Shown in pieces: positions 57,988 to 64,000 of a stretch of 64,000 nt of DNA. The stretch covers positions 1-64,000 of the forward strand of contig NZ_JALLPO010000007.1 in NCBI RefSeq assembly GCF_023276435.1, given 5' to 3'. The DNA comes from Sphaerisporangium perillae (lineage in GTDB: Bacteria > Actinomycetota > Actinomycetes > Streptosporangiales > Streptosporangiaceae). The position numbers were made by a program, and so were the translations under genes. Every line of letters starts with the position of its first letter. The first letter of the stretch is position 1. Below the pieces are notes generated by a model. It made no database searches and was not told the DNA's origin. It saw only the letters and a program-made list of their open reading frames with translations.

Positions 57988-58713
57988 TCACAAGGGCGCG
58001 GTATCCCAGCTGAGGGACCGCAGCGTTTCGGCCCGGCGGACGCGTTCGGCCAGAGCATGGTCCAAGGATCGCACCGTACGGACCGGGCAGGGCTCGCCCC
58101 GCAGTTCGGCGGCGAGGATGCGGTCCACGCGGAAGCCTCGCCCCGCTCGGCGGCTGCGGCACCAGCCGATCAGGTACCACGAGCCCGAGGCGGTGAGCAG
58201 GCCGCCCGGCTCGACCTCGCGCTCGCTTTCCCGCCCCGCCGAGTCGGCGTATCGGATCCAGATGACGCGCTGGCGGGCCACCGCCTGCTCGACGATCGGG
58301 AGTACGCCGGAGGCGGTGCGGGCGGGCAGCACGTGGATGCGTTCGGTCAGGGCGCGTACTTCCTCCGCGGCGGACTCGCCCAGGACGGCAGCCAACTTGC
58401 GCATGGCGGCTGGTCCCGCAGCCGAGAACGGCGTCGTGTGCTCGGCCCCGGCCAGCGCCGCGGCCACTGCCAGTGCCTCTGCCGTAGTGAGGTTGACCGG
58501 CGGCAGGGCGGTGTCGCGGTCGATGAACCAGCCCCCGTGCGGCCCGGCCTCCGCACGCACCGGCACCCTCGCCTCCATCAGCGCCTGTAGATCACGCTGC
58601 ACGGTACGCCGCGACACCCCGAACCTGTCCGCCAGCCAGCCCACGGTGCGCGGCCGGGGCGCGGCCGCGCGCAGCTCGTCTACCAGGGCATAGAGGCGTT
58701 CGGTACGGTTCAT
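57988..58713 (-). CDS. DeoR/YafY-type WYL-domain transcriptional regulator
   Basis: The 241-residue protein has an N-terminal HTH_11 (T-V-G-W-L-A-D-R-F-G-V-S-R-R-T-V-Q-R-D-L). A WYL domain near 145-215 follows, where the signature is S-W-Y-L-I-G-W-C. WYL regulators sense nucleotides or other small ligands. It follows the hydrolase gene by 38 bases on the same strand and may control it. Confidence 0.88.
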   Translation of the reverse strand: MNRTERLYALVDELRAAAPRPRTVGWLADRFGVSRRTVQRDLQALMEARVPVRAEAGPHGGWFIDRDTALPPVNLTTAEALAVAAALAGAEHTTPFSAAGPAAMRKLAAVLGESAAEEVRALTERIHVLPARTASGVLPIVEQAVARQRVIWIRYADSAGRESEREVEPGGLLTASGSWYLIGWCRSRRAGRGFRVDRILAAELRGEPCPVRTVRSLDHALAERVRRAETLRSLSWDTAPL

Positions 58714-58751
58714 GGCGTCATCGGGTCACGGGCACGGTCAGACTTCTCAGG

Positions 58752-59741
58752 TTAGGCCAGCCATCTGCGCAGGAACTCCTCTTGGGCCGCCAGCTCTCGC
58801 CTGGCCAGCGCCGTGGGATGCAATGTGAACCCGTGCCAGCCCTCCTCCGCCACCACCAGCTCGGCCGCGTTGCCGGCCGCCGCCCAGCGGGCCGCCATGA
58901 ACAGCGTGTCGTCGAGCAAGGGATCGGCTGTTCCCACCGTGAACCGCGCGAGGGGCAGACCACGCAGGTCAGCATAGAGAGGGGAGATGTCGGGATCGAG
59001 GCGTTTGTCGGGCGACAGTCCCGGAAACTGTTTGCTCCAGAACCATTCCTGGATCGGCCTGTTGATCAGGCGGTTTCGATCGCCCGATGCGCGGCTGCTG
59101 GGTGTGCCGTGGCCCAGGTCGTAGCCGCCGAAGGAGAGCTGTGCGGCCAGGAACGCCTCGGCGGGCGCCACGGCGTGCCGGTCACGCAGCCGCAGGAGCG
59201 TGGTGACGGCCAGCCGCGCCCCGCCCGACTCCCCGCCGATGAGCAGCCGTTGCGTGCCGAACTCGGCGGCGGCGTTAGCCAGCAGCCAGAGCGCTGCCTG
59301 CTCGGCATCGTCGTTCGCAGCAGGGTAAGGGTGTTCCGGGGCGAGCCGGAACTCAACGCTGAGCACCGCCACGCCGCAGTTGGCGGCCACCTCGCGCAAG
59401 CGCGGATCCTGCCCGTCTGCCGAGCCGATCACCCCGCCACCGCCGTGGAAGTGCAGGAACACGCCCTCTGGCGCGCGCTCGTCCGGCGGGAGGAAGGCCC
59501 GGAGCCAGAGCCGGCCGCCGTCGGAGGTGGTCACGGTGCGCCAGTTCGCCTCGGAGACCGTCGCGAGGGTGGGGAACCCGCCGCCGCCCGCGCGCTGGAA
59601 CTCACGGGCCGCCACGGGGTCGTCCTGGACGTGCAGCGGCACCTGGCCGTCGAGCAGCTTCTCCATGCGGTCGTTGACGGCGCGGGTCTCGGCCAACTCG
59701 TCGGGGTCCGGGCCGATCAGGTGAATGGTGGGTACGTTCAT
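58752..59741 (-). CDS. alpha/beta hydrolase, hormone-sensitive-lipase family
   Basis: This 329-residue esterase has oxyanion motif H-F-H-G-G-G-G, nucleophile G-E-S-G-G-A and catalytic Asp/His in G-T-A-D-P-L and G-W-H-G-F-T. R-L-A-P-E-H-P-Y-P-A is also typical of the family. M-N-V-P-T-I-H (59741) is the chosen start because the upstream ten codons are not homologous. It is probably co-transcribed with the WYL regulator. Confidence 0.88.
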   Translation of the reverse strand: MNVPTIHLIGPDPDELAETRAVNDRMEKLLDGQVPLHVQDDPVAAREFQRAGGGGFPTLATVSEANWRTVTTSDGGRLWLRAFLPPDERAPEGVFLHFHGGGGVIGSADGQDPRLREVAANCGVAVLSVEFRLAPEHPYPAANDDAEQAALWLLANAAAEFGTQRLLIGGESGGARLAVTTLLRLRDRHAVAPAEAFLAAQLSFGGYDLGHGTPSSRASGDRNRLINRPIQEWFWSKQFPGLSPDKRLDPDISPLYADLRGLPLARFTVGTADPLLDDTLFMAARWAAAGNAAELVVAEEGWHGFTLHPTALARRELAAQEEFLRRWLA

Positions 59742-59888
59742 GCGGCCAAGCGTGCCGCCCCGCCGCGACACCCTTGTGTCACGGTTAACGCGTGATGTCG
59801 CTCACAGTCGATACGCAGGAGAATGCGCCTCATGATCTGAACCGCCGAATCGCGGAGCAACCTGCGGTTCTTCTGCGCCCGCGGGAGC

Positions 59889-59922
59889 GGTGGCCGGTGC
59901 TGTTCCGCTGACACCGGCCACC
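59889..59922 (-). terminator. strong hairpin after truncated membrane gene
   Basis: An 11-bp perfect stem GGTGGCCGGTG/CACCGGCCACC with a 12-base loop lies 13 bases beyond the stop of the minus-strand membrane-protein remnant. No T-run follows. Confidence 0.55.
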
Positions 59923-59934
59923 GTCCCCTCCCGA

Positions 59935-60405
59935 TCAGGACAGTGCGGGCACCGGGTCCGGCGCGTCGACCGATGCCGGCCGGATGGCGTAAACGCCCAT
60001 TGTGAACATGGCGATGAAGGCCAGGTAGTCGCTGAGTAGGGCCAGCGCGCCGCTGAGACCGAGGAAGTTGACCAGCGGAGATGCGATGAACAGAATGCCG
60101 ACCCAGATCGGTACCACACGGGCCCGGATCACCGCGATGCCCAGGCAGATCAGACCTATCAGCAGCCCGAGCAGGGCGATCGTTTCGTAGATGCCGTAGC
60201 CGCTCGGTGGGGTGCTGGGGATGCCGCCGTGAGTTACCAGGTACGGCTTGACGAACGCCTCGATGACGCCCTCGCCGATGTTCAGCATCACCAGGGCCAG
60301 GAACAGTCCGACGTAGCCGACCAGGGTGAGCTTGGCCGCCCGGCGTCCCTGGACCGCGAGGATCGCCGGAAGACCGAGCACGATCAGGATGTCGCCACCG
60401 ATGGC
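59935..60405 (-). pseudogene. membrane protein, 5' truncated at deletion junction
   Basis: The last ~155 codons encode a four-helix membrane protein (H-A-I-G-G-D-I-L-I-V-L-G-L-P-A-I-L, then several hydrophobic helices). Similar actinobacterial proteins have about 60-80 more N-terminal residues. Upstream of H-A-I-G the frame runs through antisense of a response-regulator gene, so the true start is gone. It faces the equally truncated regulator across the junction near 60405-60425. Confidence 0.65.
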
Positions 60406-60424
60406 GTGCGATCGACCGCGCGAT

Positions 60425-60951
60425 CCACCGTCGTGCTCATGGACGTCCGCATGCCGCGCCTCGACGGGATCGCCGCGACCGCCGAAATCCTCGCCGACCC
60501 GCCGTCGCCCTACGTCCTCGTACTCACCACGTTTGACCTCGATGAGTACATCGTCGCGGCGCTGCGGGCCGGCGCCAGCGGGTTCCTGCTCAAGGACGCG
60601 CCGCGTGAGCGGATCATCGAAGCCGTCATCCGAGTGGCGTCCGGGGAGGCACAACTGGCTCCCCAGGTGGCGCGCCGGCTGGTGAAAAAGGTGCTCGACG
60701 CCTCGCCGACACACCCATCACCTCCTGTGCGCCTGCCCGACCTCAGCCGACGCGAAACCGACGTCCTGCGCCTCCTTGCCCGCGGACTGAGCAACGCCGA
60801 GATCGCCGACCGGCTCTACCTGGCCCACAGCACCGTCAAGTCGTACGTGGCCAGCGTCCTGGCCAAGCTCGGCGTGCGGGATCGAGTGCAGGCCACCGTG
60901 GCAGCATACGAATCCGGCCTCGTGCGGCCGGGCAGGGATCGCCCTGACTGA
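60425..60951 (+). pseudogene. NarL-type response regulator, 5' truncated
   Basis: The frame starts in the middle of a receiver domain at V-V-L-M-D-V-R-M-P (phosphoacceptor Asp present). It continues with the K of L-L-K-D-A-P-R-E-R and an intact C-terminal LuxR helix-turn-helix (L-S-R-R-E-T-D-V-L-R-L-L-A-R-G-L-S-N-A-E-I-A). The first ~50 residues, including the D-D acidic pocket, are absent. A restart at ATG 60439 could make an unphosphorylatable fragment with the DNA-binding domain. No kinase adjoins it. Confidence 0.75.
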
Positions 60952-61005
60952 CCACGCGGACGCAACGACCGTCCAGCCCGACATACTTCACCCGCATGCA
61001 ATCAT

Positions 61006-61020
61006 TCTAGCGCCGCTAGA
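61006..61020. promoter_or_regulatory. palindromic operator 1 (TCTAGCG-C-CGCTAGA)
   Basis: A perfect 15-bp palindrome lies 64 bases before the DUF4267 gene. With the related site at 61056 it brackets the presumed promoter, a typical TetR-type repressor layout. Confidence 0.6.
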
Positions 61021-61055
61021 GTTCCTGTCGACGTTGTGCTAGTTTCGCTATTGCA

Positions 61056-61070
61056 TCTAGCGCTGCTAGC
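61056..61070. promoter_or_regulatory. palindromic operator 2 (TCTAGCG-C-TGCTAGC)
   Basis: A near-identical second copy (CTAGC-GCT-GCTAG core) is 50 bases from operator 1 and 14 bases before the DUF4267 start. A partial site (GCTAG) lies between them at 61038. No TetR gene is in the neighbourhood. Confidence 0.6.
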
Positions 61071-61083
61071 GAAAGAGAAGATC

Positions 61084-61455
61084 ATGCTCATGACCTCCGC
61101 CTACGGACTGGCCATCCTGCTCGACCTCTTCGTCGTCTTCATCGGCCTGCGGTTCCTACTGGCGCCCTACGCCGCGGCCGCCGGCTACGGCGTCCCCGCC
61201 AACAAGGACGCAAACGCCGCCTACCTGAGCATCAAGGGCGTGCGCGACCTCAGTTACGGCATCCTCGGCCTGGCCCTGCTCGCCTTCGCGGGCGCCCGCG
61301 CCGAGGCCTGGTTCATGCTCATCGTCGCCCTCGCCCCGCTCGGCGACACCCTCATCGTCCTGCGCCACGGCGGCACCAAGGCGGCCGCCTTCGGCATCCA
61401 CTTCGCCACGGCCGTGGTCGTCCTGATCAGCGCCGCCCTGCTGTTCGCCGTCTGA
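61084..61455 (+). CDS. DUF4267-family membrane protein
   Basis: The 123-residue protein has four hydrophobic helices, with G-Y-G-V-P and K-G-V-R-D-L-S-Y-G-I characteristic of the DUF4267 family of small membrane proteins. ATG 61084 follows AAGAGAAG. It is the first gene after a pair of palindromic operators and probably forms an operon with the cupin and DUF2871 genes. Function is unknown; relatives often sit beside TetR regulators. Confidence 0.8.
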   Translation: MLMTSAYGLAILLDLFVVFIGLRFLLAPYAAAAGYGVPANKDANAAYLSIKGVRDLSYGILGLALLAFAGARAEAWFMLIVALAPLGDTLIVLRHGGTKAAAFGIHFATAVVVLISAALLFAV

Positions 61456-61523
61456 GAGCCACGGCTCCCTGAGATCCACACCCCCGCACGCCACCCGATC
61501 ACCCCGAGCAAGGAGTCACCCAC

Positions 61524-62018
61524 ATGTCGCTGTTCGTACCGGAGTTCGACCGGTCCGTTATCGTCCGCTCCGCGGAGGCCGAAGTGATCGGCCGGGCCCC
61601 GACCACCATCCGGCTGCTGGCCGACAGCGGTTCGACCGGCGGCGCGCTGTCCACCCAGCGGGTCACCCTGACCGGCGGCGCGGACGGCGCCGCGCCGCAC
61701 CGCCACGCCGGCTCGGCCGAGCTGTTCTACATGCTGGACGGCACCGCCCAGCTGCTGTCCGGCGAGCAGGTCGTGACCGCCGAACGCGGCGACCTGGTGA
61801 TCGTGCCGCCCGGTCTCGCGCACGCCTTCGCCGCCGCACCGGGACAGGACGCCGACATCCTCATCGTCATCACCCCCGGCGTCGACCGGTTCGAGTACTT
61901 CCGCCACCTGGAGCGCGTCGCCTACGGCAAGGTGCCCCCCGAAAGCCTCCTTGAGGTCCAGGAGCTCTACGACACCTACTTCCTCAGCAGCGCGACCTGG
62001 AAAAACGCCAGGCCCTGA
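61524..62018 (+). CDS. cupin-domain protein
   Basis: This 164-residue single cupin has motif 1 H-R-H-A-G-S-A-E-L-F-Y-M-L-D-G and motif 2 V-P-P-G-L-A-H-A-F-A-A. The metal ligands (two His and a Glu in motif 1, His in motif 2) are present. It could be a small-molecule dioxygenase, isomerase or ligand sensor. AAGGAG precedes the ATG. It is the middle gene of the operator-controlled cluster. Confidence 0.85.
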   Translation: MSLFVPEFDRSVIVRSAEAEVIGRAPTTIRLLADSGSTGGALSTQRVTLTGGADGAAPHRHAGSAELFYMLDGTAQLLSGEQVVTAERGDLVIVPPGLAHAFAAAPGQDADILIVITPGVDRFEYFRHLERVAYGKVPPESLLEVQELYDTYFLSSATWKNARP

Positions 62019-62088
62019 AACCGCCGTCGAGCGTTCCAGCCGATCACCCCCACTCAACCCCTGCAAATCACCTACTAAGGTCGCAATC

Positions 62089-62505
62089 ATGAAAAAGCTC
62101 TATTACGCGGCACACATCTACATGATCCTCGGCGTGGTCAGCGGTCTGTACTATCGCGAGCTCACCAAGTTCAACGACTTCACGGGCGACAACCAACTCG
62201 GAGTGGTGCACACGCACCTGCTCGTGCTCGGAATGCTCTTCTACCTCGTCGTGCTGGCGTTGGAGAAGTTGTTCACCTTATCGGCGAGCAATCTCTTCAA
62301 CTGGTCCTTCTGGGTCTACAACGCGGGTCTCGCGTTGACCGTCCTCATGATGATCATCCACGGCACCCAGACGGTCCTCGGCGCCAAGACCAGTGCGGCG
62401 ATCTCCGGCATCGCCGGACTGGGGCACATCGTGCTGACCGTGGGCTTGATCCTTTTCTTCATCAACCTCGGCAAGCGGATCCCCGCCAAGAGCGGCACAA
62501 TCTGA
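62089..62505 (+). CDS. DUF2871-family membrane protein
   Basis: This 138-residue protein has four membrane helices. The opening M-K-K-L-Y-Y-A-A-H-I-Y-M-I-L-G and G-V-V-H-T-H-L-L-V-L-G-M are the DUF2871 signature. Conserved histidines in helices 1 and 2 recall haem- or copper-binding membrane proteins, but this is speculative. It is the last gene of the presumed operon. Confidence 0.82.
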   Translation: MKKLYYAAHIYMILGVVSGLYYRELTKFNDFTGDNQLGVVHTHLLVLGMLFYLVVLALEKLFTLSASNLFNWSFWVYNAGLALTVLMMIIHGTQTVLGAKTSAAISGIAGLGHIVLTVGLILFFINLGKRIPAKSGTI

Positions 62506-62641
62506 TCCTGTGCGGCACTACACGATCATCGCCGGCGGGTCAGATAGCAGGTAGGGACTTTCGCTCGCCGACCGTTAACGTCGCGCCCAGGCGGAAGGAT
62601 CGGGTGAGCGAATCCGCGCGAGGATCCGCCACAATGACCTC

Positions 62642-62830
62642 GTGCGCCGATTCGATGCCGCAGGAGCCGACCTCGTTCCTGGTCAACGGGTTCGTGTGCG
62701 GGTGACCAAAGAGCACCCATGGGGCGTCGTCGTGACGATCATCGGCCATGAAGACATAGGCGCGTCGATCGATGGCGCCTCGATCGACAGCTCCCACCGG
62801 CTCCTGATTCAGTCGAGCCCTAGCCACTGA
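62642..62830 (+). pseudogene. S1-like domain fragment
   Basis: The 62-codon frame contains P-G-Q-R-V-R-V-R-V-T-K-E-H-P-W-G-V-V-V-T and I-G-A-S-I-D, which looks like the first strands of an S1/OB-type domain. Intact proteins would continue for at least 40 more residues. It therefore seems 3' truncated, or is a chance frame; the start is GTG. Confidence 0.4.
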
Positions 62831-63207
62831 TCCGCCTGCCCAACCAGGTAGGCCAACGGTTCGAGTCGCCCCTCGGACACACGCCGGTACCCCATGAGGC
62901 GGCTGCCGGCCTGGCTGATCGATAGCCGTTCCTACCGCAGAGGATCATCAGGTTGTCCGACCGCAGGTGCAAGCTGTCACGGGATCGACGACCAACCCGG
63001 TTCGTGGTGCTCGCTACCGTGGTGGCCCAGCCCTCGGGGCGGCGCGGTGTGAGAGGTGTTCACCCAGGCCATGGAGCGATAGGGGTGCTCCTTCGCACGA
63101 TCTGGAGGTCGTCCGCCGCCGGTGAAAACCGGGTGACGTTTCGCATCACTTGCCGGAATTCTGGGCATGGGCGATGAGTTTTGTCGGTGGTACCGGTCAG
63201 TCTTTGC
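62831..63207. other. intergenic, nothing convincing
   Basis: Frames here on both strands look like shadows, with arginine/proline-rich compositions and no recognisable motif. It should contain the promoter of the MFS gene. Confidence 0.4.
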
Positions 63208-63261
63208 ATGACCACAACTTTTTGTGAGACCCACGGCTGGAACGCCAGCAATGACGACGTC

Positions 63262-64000
63262 ATGTCCGACAACTCCGATCGAGGTGCCGTGCCCAGCCCA
63301 CAGCTCGACTCACCTGCCAAGCCCGCGACCGCCGTTTCAGATCGAACCCCGGCCGTGATCCGACTGCTGGTGCTCGCCACGTTCGTGGTCATCCTCAACG
63401 AAACGATCATGATCAATGCGATCCCGCGGCTGATGGGCGCGCTGCACATCACCGAGCAGACCGCGCAGTGGCTCTCGACCGCCTTCATGCTGACCATGGC
63501 CGCTGTCATCCCGATCACCGGATGGTTCTTACAGCGGGTGTCCACCCGCCACGCGTACACCACCGCGATGGGTTTGTTCCTGCTCGGCACGGCGTTGGCC
63601 ACCGTCGCGCCGACGTTCGAGGTGCTGCTGGGCGCCCGCATCATCCAGGGGTCCGGGACGGCGGTGATGATGCCGCTGCTGATGACCACGCTTATGCAGG
63701 TGGTGCCCGAGGCAGACCGGGGCCGGGTGATGGGCAACGTCACCCTGGCCATCTCGGTCGCGCCCGCAATGGGCCCGGCGGTCTCGGGGGTGATCCTCCA
63801 ATTCGGGTCCTGGCGGCTGCTGTTCGCCGTGGTGCTCCCCATCGCCGCCGTGATCACATGGCGCGGACTGAAACAGCTCAAGAACGTCGGGGAGCCCCAG
63901 TTCAGCACCATCGACTGGTTGAGCGTGGTGACCGCCGCCGCCGGCTTCGGCGGCCTGGTCTACGGGCTCAGCCGGTTCGAGGGCGGTGACGTCCGCGTTG
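63262..64000 (+). CDS. DHA2-type MFS drug exporter, 3' end beyond window
   Basis: The frame is open to the window edge (246 codons). After a ~30-residue cytoplasmic tail it shows helix 1 with V-V-I-L-N-E-T-I-M-I-N, where exporters of the EmrB/LmrB group usually have L-D-x-T. G-A-R-I-I-Q-G-S-G-T-A and the motif C-like A-P-A-M-G-P-A-V-S-G follow. These identify a 14-helix DHA2 drug:proton antiporter. ATG 63262 is used; an in-frame ATG 18 codons upstream (63208) is possible. Confidence 0.85.
   Translation, partial: MSDNSDRGAVPSPQLDSPAKPATAVSDRTPAVIRLLVLATFVVILNETIMINAIPRLMGALHITEQTAQWLSTAFMLTMAAVIPITGWFLQRVSTRHAYTTAMGLFLLGTALATVAPTFEVLLGARIIQGSGTAVMMPLLMTTLMQVVPEADRGRVMGNVTLAISVAPAMGPAVSGVILQFGSWRLLFAVVLPIAAVITWRGLKQLKNVGEPQFSTIDWLSVVTAAAGFGGLVYGLSRFEGGDVRV

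Noticed and set aside
56480-58693. 737-codon plus-strand frame spanning permease and WYL regions
   Set aside because: Most is a shadow of the permease and the minus-strand WYL gene; only the 57731-57955 part shows protein-like similarity.

Overview
The window is high-GC DNA with GTG/TTG starts and tightly overlapping operons. It looks like an actinomycete chromosome, plausibly of the Streptosporangiales (inferred from gene style, not from a marker gene). Supporting gene content is a Bpa-type proteasome activator, SigE-family and SnoaL-fused ECF sigma factors, an F420/PPOX-type oxidoreductase, a MocR regulator, a TAP-like S33 peptidase and AICE-like integrase relics. The left edge begins in a G-rich run, which may be a contig end.

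Layout. 0-9 kb is conserved core: pheA, serS, cspA, a HAD phosphatase, bpa with a quinone oxidoreductase, a ParA/MinD-like ATPase with a long low-complexity N-terminus, and tRNA-Ser(UGA). 9-16 kb holds a BtrH-like protein, a two-component metal-permease pair with a His-rich linker, a NUDIX-NYN fusion and small envelope proteins. 16-24 kb holds an M15 peptidase lipoprotein, an Orc/AAA-type ATPase with a C-terminal winged helix flanked by four copies of a 14-bp motif, a MauE/Cys-rich protein pair, SigE, an acyl-CoA ligase, a MarR regulator and YceI. At 24.4 kb a tRNA-Ser(GCU) gene has its 3' half repeated 2.26 kb downstream, bracketing a nonsense-mutated ArsR-type regulator and an oxidoreductase, which looks like a small tRNA-targeted island. 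26.8-34 kb is mostly redox and regulatory genes. 34-38 kb has a NarL-type two-component system whose kinase is frameshifted, plus a kinase-like protein lacking the phosphoacceptor domain.

The most interesting block is 38.5-44.6 kb on the minus strand: a SUKH protein, a VWA protein, a PP2C phosphatase fused through a membrane segment to an extracellular OpuAC-like solute-binding lipoprotein domain, a divergent membrane-anchored protein kinase, a PASTA-domain membrane protein and an unknown protein. VWA + PP2C + kinase matches the logic of the described TerY-P phosphosignalling triads. Here the phosphatase carries its own external ligand-binding sensor and a PASTA protein is encoded separately.

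44.6-48.9 kb is a graveyard of mobile DNA: two tyrosine-integrase relics, a tRNA 3' fragment, a broken methyltransferase, a KorSA-sized GntR regulator and an IS5-type transposase relic. 49-64 kb holds CorA with a translationally coupled 42-residue membrane peptide, a secreted peptidase, a two-component system divergent from a lipoprotein/MFP/ABC/MacB-like export operon (with a relic permease on the other side), a hydrolase/WYL pair, a deletion scar fusing two truncated genes, an operator-controlled DUF4267/cupin/DUF2871 cluster, and a DHA2-type MFS exporter running off the right edge.
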